The notes: generated by a model from the letters alone, not told the origin. A DNA stretch of 64,000 bases from Paractinoplanes bogorensis (GCF_018829635.1 NZ_JAHKKG010000015.1:1-64000); one strand, 5' to 3'; counted from the stretch's first letter, positions 1 through 8,583 are shown. A program made the numbers and translations.

Positions 1-104
1 TTCGCCGCTCGAGTACCCCGAAGGGCCTTTCCGCTCGACTTGCATGTGTTAAGCACGCCGCCAGCGTTCGTCCTGAGCCAGGATCAAACTCTCCAACAAA
101 AACT
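1..104 (-). rRNA. rrs: 16S ribosomal RNA, 5' end only
   Basis: Read on the minus strand, the segment contains the near-universal bacterial 16S start (AGAGTTTGATCCTGGCTCAG, complement at about 73-92), followed by the conserved stretch that ends in the ACATGCAAGTCGAGCGG region. Transcription runs out of the window at base 1, so only about 100 nt of the gene are present. The mature 5' end near base 104 is estimated from the TTTTTGTTGGAGAG context of related actinobacteria and could be off by several bases. Confidence 0.97.
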
Positions 105-280
105 GTGGAAAAGCGTCCCGGCAGTTATTAACTGCCAAAGGAATCTCCCACCGAACTAACTCGCCCCAAAGAACGAGAAGCCGGCCGGGGTATTACTTAA
201 TTGGCACTGGCTTATCAAGCACCCTGTTGAGTTCTCAAAGAACAACCACACCCGGCTTACTGCTCCGGGGCAACCGCTCA
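105..280 (-). promoter_or_regulatory. 16S rRNA leader with boxA-like antitermination element
   Basis: This is the transcribed leader between promoter P2 and the 16S gene. On the minus strand it carries TTCTTTGAGAACTCAACAG (complement about 226-244), the boxA-type motif found in actinobacterial rRNA leaders that recruits Nus factors. Downstream of it comes an AT-richer stretch with TTAATAACT, the usual composition of the RNase III processing region. No reading frame here is believable. Confidence 0.7.
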
Positions 281-309
281 AACTTACCCGGTCGACTTCG
301 CAAGCGCAA
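281..309 (-). promoter_or_regulatory. rRNA promoter P2
   Basis: On the minus strand, TTGCGC (304-309) is followed after exactly 17 nt by TAAGTT (281-286). This fits a housekeeping sigma factor promoter and lies about 177 nt upstream of the 16S 5' end. The sequence just before the -10 hexamer (CGACCGGG) is the same as in P1. Confidence 0.6.
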
Positions 310-451
310 GATCCAAGATCTTGCTTGCATCGCCCAAGTTTGCCCCACGACTCGAACCCGCTTTCCGGCGGGTGGATCGTGAGAGTGGCCTTGCGGACCG
401 GCCGACGATCACTTTCGTGATCTGCTTGCCCGGTTCCCCGCTGGCCTGACT

Positions 452-480
452 ACCTTACCCGGTCGGTTTCGCTGGCGCAA
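452..480 (-). promoter_or_regulatory. rRNA promoter P1
   Basis: On the minus strand, TTGCGC (475-480) is followed after exactly 17 nt by TAAGGT (452-457). It lies 171 bp upstream of P2, with the same -35 hexamer, spacing and pre-10 sequence, so the two look like a duplicated promoter module. Bases 481-694 upstream hold no recognisable gene; reading frames there overlap each other in several frames and look like GC-rich shadows. Confidence 0.55.
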
Positions 481-694
481 GTTGCCCTGCTCCGCTCCGC
501 CCGAGCTCGTTAATCGAGCTTCTTGCGTACCCGGGAGGTTCCTGGGCGTCCGTCGCTTTCGCGCCGTTCGTCCGGGTTTCCCTCGGGCAGAGAGAAAGTT
601 ACAAGACCGGGGGCCGCGCATGCAAATCGACCCCCGTGCCCGGCCGTGCGCCGAGACGCCCCGAAACGGCTTCACATCGTGAAAGAGTGGTGCC

Positions 695-910
695 ATGGGA
701 GCTTCCGGGACGCTGGCAGCTGACGTGCTGGTCGACATGATCATGCCGTTCGGACAGTTCCTCATCGGCACGCTTGTGCTGGTCACGCTGGTGGTCTCGG
801 TCCGCCGGCTCCTCGAACGGGGTCCGTCCCGTATGGGCGGAGCGATGCTCCTCAGTGGTGGCGCCGTGATCGGCCTGGCGGTCGTCGGCTACCTCTTCCA
901 GCTGCTGTGA
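695..910 (+). CDS. small two-TM membrane protein
   Basis: A 71-residue protein with two predicted membrane helices, about residues 10-34 (rich in V, L, I and M) and 48-71, joined by a short arginine-rich loop (RRLLERGPSRM). This arrangement suggests the loop stays in the cytoplasm. I do not recognise the family. The ATG at 695 is the only good start, with a weak purine-rich stretch (GAAAGAG) ahead of it. The gene stands alone between the rRNA promoter region and a minus-strand hydrolase. A competing antisense frame exists, but its composition is that of a shadow. Confidence 0.55.
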   Translation: MGASGTLAADVLVDMIMPFGQFLIGTLVLVTLVVSVRRLLERGPSRMGGAMLLSGGAVIGLAVVGYLFQLL

Positions 911-937
911 CGCCGCTGACACAAAGCAAAAGCCGGG

Positions 938-1735
938 TCAGAGCCGACGGTTGGCCAGGCTGGGCAGCTCGGTCCGGATCTGCTCGAGATGCTCAAGATC
1001 CAGCTCCGCGGTGACGATCCCTACGGTGTCGGGCGCCTGGGCGACCACGGTGCCCCACGGATCCACGATCATGCTGCGGCCGAAACACGTACGGCCGGGG
1101 TCGTGGTCTCCGATCTGGCCGGCGGCCACCACGTAGCACTGGTTCTCGATCGCGCGCGCCCGCAACAGCACTTCCCAGTGGTCGCGGCCGGTGTGCATCA
1201 TGAAGGCGGCCGGCACGATCAAGACGCGGGCCTCTCCCCCGACCGCGAGCCGTCGATAGAGCTCGGGGAAACGGAGGTCGTAACAGATGGAGAGCCCGGT
1301 ACGCACCCCGGCGATGTCGGCCGCCACCGTCTCGGCGCCGGGAGCCACCGAACGCGACTCCTGATAGGAGACCCGGCCCGCGATCTCCACGTCGTACAGG
1401 TGGATCTTCCGGTACGTGGTGACCAGCTCGCCGCGTGGGTCGAAGACCAGGGACGTGTTGTAGGTGCGGCGCTCGTCCGGGCCGGCCTCGTGGAAGGACC
1501 CGGCGTGGACCCAGATCCCCAGCTCTCGTGCGGCGGACGCGAAGAACTGGGCGAACTCCCCGTCGATCCCCTCGGGTTTGGGCGCCGTGTCTCCGGGACC
1601 GAGGTAGTCGACGTATTCCGGCAGCACGGCCAGCTCGGCACCGGCCGCCGCCGCCCGTTCCAGCAGCCCACGGGCCACTCGCAGGTTGTCATCCCGATCG
1701 GCCCGCGAATTCAGCTGACACACCGCAACGCGCAT
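938..1735 (-). CDS. carbon-nitrogen hydrolase (nitrilase superfamily)
   Basis: A 265-residue amidase-type hydrolase of the Nit/omega-amidase branch of the nitrilase superfamily. The Glu-Lys-Cys catalytic triad is complete: Glu40 in LPEY, Lys110 in YRKIHLYD and Cys151 in SICYDLRFPE. The length and the YRKIHLYD signature match Nit1/Nit2-like enzymes, which deaminate omega-amides or repair deaminated glutathione; the true substrate cannot be read from sequence. It is cytoplasmic with no signal peptide. It is followed 9 bp downstream (in map terms, preceded at 1745) by a same-strand gene, so the two may share a transcript. Confidence 0.85.
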   Translation of the reverse strand: MRVAVCQLNSRADRDDNLRVARGLLERAAAAGAELAVLPEYVDYLGPGDTAPKPEGIDGEFAQFFASAARELGIWVHAGSFHEAGPDERRTYNTSLVFDPRGELVTTYRKIHLYDVEIAGRVSYQESRSVAPGAETVAADIAGVRTGLSICYDLRFPELYRRLAVGGEARVLIVPAAFMMHTGRDHWEVLLRARAIENQCYVVAAGQIGDHDPGRTCFGRSMIVDPWGTVVAQAPDTVGIVTAELDLEHLEQIRTELPSLANRRL

Positions 1736-1744
1736 AGGTGCAGC

Positions 1745-2206
1745 CTACGAGCGGGCCCGCCGCTGACCAACCTCCAGCAACGCGCGGAGGAAGCGGTGGT
1801 GCGCGGGGGCCAGGCGGGACCAGATGAGCCGGCCGGGCGGGTGGTCGTAGCGGACCAGCATGACCTGGGTCAGGTCGGTGCCCGAGATGTGCAGCACCAG
1901 GCGAGCGGTGACGCCGGCCGCGGCGCGGACCTCGAGCACGATCGCGCCCGGGGTGTTGTGCCGGATCCGCCAGCCCAGCACCTGGGAGCGGGACCATGGA
2001 GGGGCGAGGGGGATACCGAGCAGGGTCCAGGTCGTGACCATCTGGGCCCGGGCTTTCCAGGAGGCGCCCTCGAGCATGTGCCGGGCCCACTGTTCGGCGC
2101 TTCGCGACCCGGTGACGGCGAGCGTGAAGGACTCCCGCCAGTCGACCGGGGTCAGGGCGGCCAGGGCCTCGAGATCAGCGGGAGCGTCGATCTCACGGAC
2201 GGTCAT
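1745..2206 (-). CDS. DUF2867-like / SRPBCC-fold small protein
   Basis: A 153-residue soluble protein. It has alternating hydrophobic strands and a long arginine-rich C-terminal helix (LIWSRLAPAHHRFLRALLEV), which resembles the end of DUF2867/SRPBCC-like helix-grip proteins. The HRFLRALL ending is typical of DUF2867 members. Its start overlaps the stop of the upstream SnoaL-like gene by 4 bp (ATGA), so the two are translationally coupled. No catalytic motif is recognisable. The family assignment is tentative; a conserved hypothetical is the safe reading. Confidence 0.6.
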   Translation of the reverse strand: MTVREIDAPADLEALAALTPVDWRESFTLAVTGSRSAEQWARHMLEGASWKARAQMVTTWTLLGIPLAPPWSRSQVLGWRIRHNTPGAIVLEVRAAAGVTARLVLHISGTDLTQVMLVRYDHPPGRLIWSRLAPAHHRFLRALLEVGQRRARS

Positions 2207-2562
2207 GTGAGCCGGGCCTGCATCGCTCCGGCCAGGGCCTGCAGACCCTTGAGCGGACGGATCATGACGACGAACTCGGTGATCTCGCCGGTCGGGGACT
2301 CCTGCAGGAAGTCGCAGCCCTCCAACTGCTTGTCTCCGACCCGGGCCTGGAACATCAGCGCGTGGGAGGAACCGTCGCCGATCTCCCGCGTGTACTCGAA
2401 GTCTTCGAAGACCTCGATAACGGCCCGCAGCAGGGGCGCCACCGCGAAACGACCCCGGTACGGGGTGAAGACGGCCGGACTCTTGAAGATGACGTCCTCG
2501 TGGAGCAGGGCGATGGCGGCTTCGATGTCGCGGGACTCGACGGCGGCGCGGAACGGATGCAC
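2203..2562 (-). CDS. SnoaL-like / NTF2-fold protein
   Basis: A roughly 119-residue cone-fold (NTF2/SnoaL) protein. It opens with the typical helix (HPFRAAVESRDIEAAIALLHEDVIFKS, quoted in part), followed by strands containing FEYTREIGDGSSHALMFQARV. Members bind small hydrophobic ligands or act as isomerases and cyclases; none of those roles can be assigned here. The GTG at 2562 is chosen because AGGGG lies 6-10 nt upstream. A longer TTG-started version beginning at 2583 has no such site. It is divergent from the PadR gene at 2633, a layout in which the regulator may control it. Confidence 0.7.
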   Translation of the reverse strand: MHPFRAAVESRDIEAAIALLHEDVIFKSPAVFTPYRGRFAVAPLLRAVIEVFEDFEYTREIGDGSSHALMFQARVGDKQLEGCDFLQESPTGEITEFVVMIRPLKGLQALAGAMQARLT

Positions 2563-2632
2563 GGCAACCCCTATAGTCAACAAATTGATTAGGTGCGGAT
2601 TACGCTAACCTCCGCGTGAGGGAGGTGTCCAG

Positions 2633-3190
2633 ATGTCACTGCGCCACGCACTGCTGGCCGCCCTGTCCCAGGGTGAGGCGTCCGGATACGAGCTGGCCAA
2701 ACGGTTCGACGTGGCGGTGGCGGACTACTGGTCGGCGACACCGCAACAGCTCTACCGCGATCTCGAACGACTCGAGCAGGACGGCATGGTCAAAGCCCAC
2801 GTGGTCGAACAGACCCGGCGGCCCAACAAGCGCGTGTTCACGATGACCGAGCGGGGACGCGAAGAACTACGGTCGTTCAGCCGCCGGCCGTCCAAGCCAC
2901 CCGCGATCCGGGACGAGTTCCTGGTCAAGCTCCAGGCGGGCGACGCCGCCGACCCCGCGGCGATCATCGCGGAGACGAGGGCCCGCATCGACCGGTCACG
3001 CGAGAAGCTGGCGCGGTACGACGAGATCCGCGAACGCATGCTCAAGGGGCGCGACGAGGACGACTTCCTACGGGAGAGCCGGCGCGCCGGGCCCTACCTG
3101 ACCCTCATGGCCGGGCGCATGTACGAGCAGATGAACATCACCTGGGCCGAAACCGTGCTCGCGACGCTCATCCGGCGGGAACAGGGCTGA
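2633..3190 (+). CDS. PadR family transcriptional regulator
   Basis: A 185-residue winged-helix repressor. The N-terminal PadR domain (about residues 1-80) shows the family pattern LLAALSQGEASGYELAKRF, then QLYRDLERLEQDGMV and the wing RPNKRVFTMTERG. The C-terminal part (90-185) is the helical Vir_act_alpha_C dimerisation domain. A strong ribosome site (GGGAGG, about 2620-2625) lies 8 nt before the ATG. PadR proteins sense phenolics or other small molecules and often repress the divergent neighbour, here the SnoaL/DUF2867 pair. A short palindrome TCAA-N4-TTGA (2577-2588) lies in the shared promoter region but is too short to call an operator. Confidence 0.9.
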   Translation: MSLRHALLAALSQGEASGYELAKRFDVAVADYWSATPQQLYRDLERLEQDGMVKAHVVEQTRRPNKRVFTMTERGREELRSFSRRPSKPPAIRDEFLVKLQAGDAADPAAIIAETRARIDRSREKLARYDEIRERMLKGRDEDDFLRESRRAGPYLTLMAGRMYEQMNITWAETVLATLIRREQG

Positions 3191-3200
3191 CGGCGTACGG

Positions 3201-3244
3201 GAAAAGAAACCGCCGCCGGCCCCCGGGAAGGGGAACGGCGGCGG
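3201..3244 (-). terminator. Rho-independent terminator of clpX
   Basis: On the minus strand a 9-bp GC stem (CCGCCGCCG at 3210-3218 paired with CGGCGGCGG at 3236-3244) is followed by a U-rich run (complement of GAAAAGAAA, 3201-3209). It starts 12 bp beyond the clpX stop and also separates clpX from the convergent PadR gene. Confidence 0.75.
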
Positions 3245-3255
3245 ATCGAGACAAC

Positions 3256-4545
<1,290 letters not shown>

Positions 4546-4755
4546 CTACGTTCTCCTTGAGCTCATCGGCCGACTCGCACCGGCCCCTGATCCGAGGACT
4601 GATTGCCTCGTTGCCATCTCATCGTCTGCGGAACCGCGTAACTGAGGCTGCATGCTCGACGTTACCCGCAAAGGTTCGGAACTCCGACCCCCCAAAACGG
4701 GCGTGTCAGGGGTCGGCCAGTTTAATCCGTCCCGGCCGGCCCCCGACAGCATGCC

Positions 4756-5412
4756 TCAGCTCACCGACTGCAGGCTCTTCTTACGGCTCGCCAGCACGAC
4801 ATCGACCATGCCGTACTCCTTGGCCTCCTCGGCCGTCATGATCTTGTCGCGGTCGACGTCCTTGCGGACCTGCTCGGGCGTGCGGCCCGAGTGACGCGCG
4901 ATCATCTCTTCCATCTGGGACCGCATGCGCAGGATCTCGCGCGCCTGGATCTCGATGTCGGAGCCCTGGCCGTAGCCGCCCTCGGTGGCCGGCTGGTGAA
5001 TGAGCACCCGCGAGTGCGGCAGCGCCATGCGCTTGCCCGGCGTACCGCCGGCCAGCAGTACGGCGGCGGCGCTGGCGGCCTGCCCGAGGCAGACCGTCGA
5101 GATGTCGGGGCGCACGTACTGCATGGTGTCGTAGATCGCCGTCATGGCGGTGAAGGAGCCACCGGGCGAGTTGATGTACATCAGGATGTCGCGGTCGGGG
5201 TCCGAGCTCTCCAGCGTGAGCAGCTGGGCCATCACGTCGTTGGCCGACGCGTCGTCCACCTGCACGCCGAGGAAGATGATCCGGTCCTCGAACATCTTGT
5301 TGTAGGGGTTCGTCTCCTTCATCATCCCGTTCGAGGAACGCTCGACGAAGGAGGGCAGCACGTAGCGGTTGTGCACCGGCGCGAACCCGGAGGGCAAGGT
5401 CAGATCAGTCAT
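4756..5412 (-). CDS. clpP2: ATP-dependent Clp protease proteolytic subunit ClpP2
   Basis: A 218-residue serine peptidase subunit. The catalytic triad is Ser114 (in GQAASAAA), His139 (in LIHQP) and Asp189 (in VDRDK). The extended N-terminus (about 30 residues before FEDRIIFLG) fits the actinobacterial ClpP2 type, which pairs with ClpP1 to form a mixed tetradecamer. The ATG is 11 bp beyond the clpP1 stop, with GAGGAG ahead of it, so the two are one operon and probably made in fixed ratio. Confidence 0.97.
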   Translation of the reverse strand: MTDLTLPSGFAPVHNRYVLPSFVERSSNGMMKETNPYNKMFEDRIIFLGVQVDDASANDVMAQLLTLESSDPDRDILMYINSPGGSFTAMTAIYDTMQYVRPDISTVCLGQAASAAAVLLAGGTPGKRMALPHSRVLIHQPATEGGYGQGSDIEIQAREILRMRSQMEEMIARHSGRTPEQVRKDVDRDKIMTAEEAKEYGMVDVVLASRKKSLQSVS

Positions 5413-5423
5413 GGTTCAGCTCC

Positions 5424-6053
5424 TCAGTTCAGCGTTCCGGCGCCCTCGGGAACCTGAGTGGCCCCGGTGATCACCTTGTCGATGAAGCCATAGTTCTTGG
5501 CCTCTTCGGCCGTGAACCAGCGGTCACGGTCGGAATCGGCCTCGATCTGCTCCTGAGTCTGGCCGGTGTGGTGGGCGACCCGCTCCTGGAACATGCGCTT
5601 GGTGTAGAGCATCTGCTCGGCCTGGATGGCGATGTCGGCGGCCGTGCCGCCCATGCCACCCGACGGCTGGTGCATCATGATCCGCGCGTGCGGCAGCGAG
5701 AAACGCTTGCCGGGGGCGCCGGCGCAGAGCAGCAGCTGCCCCATCGACGCGGCCATACCCATCGCGACGGTCTGCACGTCGTTGTCGATGAACTGCATCG
5801 TGTCGTAGATCGCCATGCCCGAGTAGACCGAGCCACCGGGCGAGTTGATCCAGAGGTTGATGTCGCGCTCAGGGTCCTCGGCGGAAAGCAGCAGCAGCTG
5901 CGCGCAGATGCGGTTGGCCACCGAGTCGGTCACCTCGCTGCCGAGGAAGATGATGCGCTCACGCAGCAGGCGGTTGAAGACCGAGTCGTCGAGGTTGCCA
6001 CTGAGGGAATCACCGCGGAGCACAGGGCTCGCGGGGAGATGAAGATCGGTCAT
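5424..6053 (-). CDS. clpP1: ATP-dependent Clp protease proteolytic subunit ClpP1
   Basis: A 209-residue serine peptidase subunit with triad Ser103 (GMAASMGQ), His128 (MMHQP) and Asp177 (SDRDRWF). It is the first gene of the clpP1-clpP2 operon. The 166-bp gap upstream to tig holds a ClgR box, fitting stress-induced control of the protease genes as in Streptomyces and Mycobacterium. ClpP1P2 is essential in many actinobacteria and is the target of acyldepsipeptides; that is family knowledge, not seen here. Confidence 0.97.
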   Translation of the reverse strand: MTDLHLPASPVLRGDSLSGNLDDSVFNRLLRERIIFLGSEVTDSVANRICAQLLLLSAEDPERDINLWINSPGGSVYSGMAIYDTMQFIDNDVQTVAMGMAASMGQLLLCAGAPGKRFSLPHARIMMHQPSGGMGGTAADIAIQAEQMLYTKRMFQERVAHHTGQTQEQIEADSDRDRWFTAEEAKNYGFIDKVITGATQVPEGAGTLN

Positions 6054-6165
6054 GGCAGCCCTTCACAGCTAACTGTGTCGGCCTCAGGTTCGAAGGCCGG
6101 CAGGTCGTCCGTCGTACGACCAACCTAACCGGTCGAATGCGCATCAGCTTCCCGCTCGGGCAGGT

Positions 6166-6179
6166 GTTCGCTGACAGCG
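6166..6179. promoter_or_regulatory. ClgR operator upstream of clpP1P2
   Basis: GTTCGC-TGACA-GCG at 6166-6179 matches the published actinobacterial ClgR recognition pattern GTTCGC-N5-GCG exactly. It lies about 113 bp upstream of the clpP1 start, in the region expected for its promoter. ClgR activates clp genes in Streptomyces, Corynebacterium and Mycobacterium. The site reads on the plus strand, while the operon runs on minus. Confidence 0.65.
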
Positions 6180-6181
6180 CA

Positions 6182-6210
6182 GGCGGCCCGGGAAAGCTTC
6201 CCGGGCCGCC
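6182..6210 (-). terminator. terminator hairpin downstream of tig
   Basis: A perfect 13-bp inverted repeat (GGCGGCCCGGGAA, 6182-6194, with TTCCCGGGCCGCC, 6198-6210) with a 3-nt loop, starting 9 bp beyond the tig stop. There is no U-run, as is common for actinobacterial hairpin terminators. It would insulate tig from clpP1. Confidence 0.7.
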
Positions 6211-6219
6211 GCGTCGACG

Positions 6220-7569
6220 TCAGTGGTTGTGGCCTGCGTGCTCGTCTTCCGAGGCGGCGCGGAGGTCGTCGAGGGTCAGAACCGTGCCCTCGGAGTCCTT
6301 CATCTCGACCTGCTCCATGACCGAAGCGAGCGCCTTGCCCCGCCGCACGTCACCGAACACGGCGGCCGCCGCACCCGACTGCACGAGCTGGTCGTAGTAC
6401 TGCTGCGGCTGCATCTGCGCCCGCTGCGCCCGGTGCACGATCTCGTGACCGAACTCGTCGTCCGACACCTGCACGTCCTCGGCGTCGGCGATCGTGTCGA
6501 GCAGCAGCTGAATCCGGACGCCCTCCTCGGCGGCCTCGGTCAGCTCCTGGTCGATCTGCTCCTCGGTCTTGTCCTCCGAGGTCAGGTAGTCCTGCAGGGT
6601 CGCGCCGATCCGCTCCAGCTGGTCGGTCATGGCCTGCTTGCGGCCCTCGACCTCATCCTTGACGACACCCTCGGGAGCCGGGATGTTCGCCGCCTCGACC
6701 AGCTGCTTGAGCGCCTCGTCACGGGCCGCGTAGATCTGCTCGACCTTCTTGACCTTGGTCAGCCGCTCGCGCAGGTCACCCTTGAGCTCCTCGAGCGTGT
6801 CGAACTCGCTCGCCATCTGCGCGAACTCGTCGTCGACCTCGGGAAGCTGCTTGTCCTTGACGCTGCGGACCTTGACCTCGACATCGGCGTCCCGGCCGGC
6901 GAAGTCGCCGCCCACCAGCTGCGTGGTGAACTGGGCGTCCGCGTCGGCGACCAGGCCCACCAGCACCTCGTCGAGACCCGGGAGCAGCTGCTTGCTGCCG
7001 ACCTCGTGCGAGATGTTCGTGGCCGAACCACCCGGCACCTCTTCGCCGTCGACCGTGGCCTTCAGGTCGAGCTGCACGTAGTCGCCCTCGGCGGCGGGCC
7101 GGTCGACCGTCTTCAGCGTCGCGAACCGCTCACGCAAGCCGTTGATCTGCTCGTCGATCTCGCTGTCACCGATCGCGACCGCCGGTACCTCGACCGAGAT
7201 GGTCTTCAGGTCGGGAACGGTGATCTCGGGACGCACGTCGACCTCGGCCGTGAACTTCAGCGGCTCGTTGTCGGCGAACTCGGTGATCTCGACCTCGGGG
7301 CGACCCAGCGTCTTGACGTCGTGCTCACGCACGGCCGCCAGGATCTGCTGCGGAATCGCCTCCTGAACCGCCTCGTTGAGGACCGCGCCACGCCCGACCC
7401 GCTGATCGATGACCGCGCTCGGAATCTTGCCGCGACGGAAGCCCGGCACCTGCACCTGCGCGCCGATCTCCCGGTACGCCTTCTGCAGGCTCGGCTTGAG
7501 CTCGTCGAACGGCACCTCGATAGCGAGCTTCACCCGGGTCGGGCTCAGAGTCTCGACGGTGCTCTTCAC
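6220..7569 (-). CDS. tig: trigger factor (ribosome-bound chaperone, PPIase)
   Basis: A 449-residue trigger factor. The N-terminal ribosome-binding domain carries the signature GFRRGKIP (about residues 42-49, in the loop that contacts L23). The FKBP-like peptidyl-prolyl isomerase domain follows (about 150-240), then the helical C-terminal chaperone arms, ending in an acidic and histidine-rich tail (EDEHAGHNH). The start is the GTG at 7569, because AAGGAG lies 8 nt upstream and the product then begins MKSTVETLSPTRVKL, as in other trigger factors. Reading further upstream in frame runs into tRNA-Pro and is not credible. The gene sits 38 nt downstream of tRNA-Pro on the same strand. Confidence 0.96.
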   Translation of the reverse strand: MKSTVETLSPTRVKLAIEVPFDELKPSLQKAYREIGAQVQVPGFRRGKIPSAVIDQRVGRGAVLNEAVQEAIPQQILAAVREHDVKTLGRPEVEITEFADNEPLKFTAEVDVRPEITVPDLKTISVEVPAVAIGDSEIDEQINGLRERFATLKTVDRPAAEGDYVQLDLKATVDGEEVPGGSATNISHEVGSKQLLPGLDEVLVGLVADADAQFTTQLVGGDFAGRDADVEVKVRSVKDKQLPEVDDEFAQMASEFDTLEELKGDLRERLTKVKKVEQIYAARDEALKQLVEAANIPAPEGVVKDEVEGRKQAMTDQLERIGATLQDYLTSEDKTEEQIDQELTEAAEEGVRIQLLLDTIADAEDVQVSDDEFGHEIVHRAQRAQMQPQQYYDQLVQSGAAAAVFGDVRRGKALASVMEQVEMKDSEGTVLTLDDLRAASEDEHAGHNH

Positions 7570-7607
7570 AGGCGTACTCCTTGTAACTGCCGATAGTTGG
7601 TTGTCAG

Positions 7608-7681
7608 TCGGGGTGGCGGGATTTGAACCCACGGCCCCTCGCTCCCAAAGCGAGTGCGCTACCAAGCTGCGCCACACCCCG
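7608..7681 (-). tRNA. tRNA-Pro (anticodon TGG)
   Basis: A 74-nt cloverleaf on the minus strand. The acceptor arm is CGGGGTG/CACCCCG with discriminator A. The anticodon stem CTCGC/GCGAG encloses loop TTTGGGA, giving anticodon TGG. The T arm contains GTTCAAAT. No CCA is encoded. It lies just upstream of tig, co-oriented. Confidence 0.97.
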
Positions 7682-7787
7682 TGGCGACGGCCAGTGTATG
7701 CGGTCCGCTTCCGCGCGCGTGCCTCGGAGTCACCTGGTGGGGAATCCGGTTCGCGTCGACGGGAGATGATTCAGTAAGCTATCCCCG

Positions 7788-7811
7788 CAACCCCGCGAAT
7801 GTGCGGGGTTG
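7788..7811. other. hairpin abutting tRNA-Gly
   Basis: CAACCCCGC (7788-7796) pairs perfectly with GCGGGGTTG (7803-7811) across a 6-nt loop, ending 2 nt before the mature 5' end of tRNA-Gly. There is no U-run. If transcribed it would form a stem in the precursor leader, next to the RNase P cut site. Confidence 0.5.
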
Positions 7812-7813
7812 AT

Positions 7814-7884
7814 GCGGGCGTAGCTCAATGGTAGAGCCTCAGTCTTCCAAACTGATTACGCGAGTTCGATTCTCGTCGCCCGCT
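7814..7884 (+). tRNA. tRNA-Gly (anticodon TCC)
   Basis: A 71-nt cloverleaf. The acceptor arm is GCGGGCG/CGCCCGC with discriminator T. The D loop contains CTCAATGGTAGAGC. The anticodon loop CTTCCAA gives anticodon TCC. The T arm contains GTTCGAT. It is divergent from tRNA-Pro. Confidence 0.97.
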
Positions 7885-7943
7885 CGCTCGGGAGCAGTGT
7901 GTCCGCAGTACTGCTCTGTGGACCTGGCTCGCTCTCACTCCTA

Positions 7944-7972
7944 CCTGGGGGCCAAGCCCCCAGACCCCCACG
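7944..7972 (+). terminator. tRNA-linked G/C hairpin, likely terminator
   Basis: CTGGGGG-N5-CCCCCAG (7945-7963) followed by ACCCCCACG, 60 bp downstream of tRNA-Gly. The same sequence, in the same orientation relative to a tRNA, lies downstream of tRNA-Arg (60176-60205). A tRNA 3' terminator role is inferred from that shared position. Confidence 0.55.
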
Positions 7973-8583
7973 TTACGGCTGGTCACTGGCCGTCTTTGGG
8001 TGGGCTTCGATCAAAACCGTTTCTCGTACGCCTCGTGGTGTCTCCGAGCGCAATGGGGCTGGGCTCCGCCTTCGGCGGCTGCCGCGCGCGATGTGGGGAC
8101 CTGGGCTGGGCCGTAGCGCGCGACCGGGATGTTGCCGGTGGTTGCGCATAGAAAGTCAGCGGGGAAAGTCACCGGAGGCTGCAGGAGCTACGGGCTGCCG
8201 GACCAGGACGCGGCGCCAGCGGACCAGAGTGCGGGGCCACCGGACCAGGACGCGGCGCCAGCGGACCAGAGTGCGGGGCCACCGGACCAGGACGCGGCGC
8301 CAGCGGACCAGAGTGCGGGGCAAGGGCGGAGTTGGGTGCGCGGAGCGGCAAAGTGGCGTCGATGCGGCATGGGCTGGGTGGGTATTGCTAGGGGCGCGGC
8401 GCCGGGCCGCCACCCGGCGCCGCGCGTCTCGGCCGGCGGTGCCCCGGCCGGGAGCTTCTGGTGCTTGACGCGATCCAGATACCCGCCGGAGAACCTAGCG
8501 GGACGCTTCGACGCCCGTCTATTAGCGGATCCTTAAATCGCACCGTGGGATTAACAATTGGTCACGCAGGGCAACACCCAGTC
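7973..8583. other. 611-bp stretch without a convincing gene
   Basis: Reading frames overlap in all three plus-strand frames, with no ribosome site and no recognisable product. The only structure is the tandem repeat at 8198-8323. Near 8520-8575 composition becomes AT-richer (ATTAGCGGATCC, TTAAATCGC, ATTAACAATTGG), which probably marks the promoter of the membrane protein gene at 8584. Confidence 0.5.
8198..8323. repeat. 42-bp tandem repeat, three copies
   Basis: Three head-to-tail 42-bp units begin at 8198, 8240 and 8282. The first two are identical; the third differs only at its end. Each unit is itself two related 21-mers (16 of 21 positions alike), so the array is effectively six 21-bp repeats of the type cggaccag...gcgg. 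A multiple of three keeps every frame open; one frame would encode repeats of PDQDAAPADQSAGP. No translation signal supports coding. Confidence 0.9.

Noticed and set aside
989..2608. A 539-codon plus-strand frame over the nitrilase region
   Set aside because: It is antisense to the nitrilase gene with an intact catalytic triad and has no recognisable domain.
6220..7677. A longer trigger factor beginning at 7677
   Set aside because: The extra 36 codons run through tRNA-Pro; the GTG at 7569 has a good ribosome site and gives the standard N-terminus.
8129..8536. A 135-residue protein encoded by the 42-bp repeat region
   Set aside because: All three frames are open because the repeat length is a multiple of three; there is no ribosome site, no domain, and the rest of the frame has no protein-like pattern.
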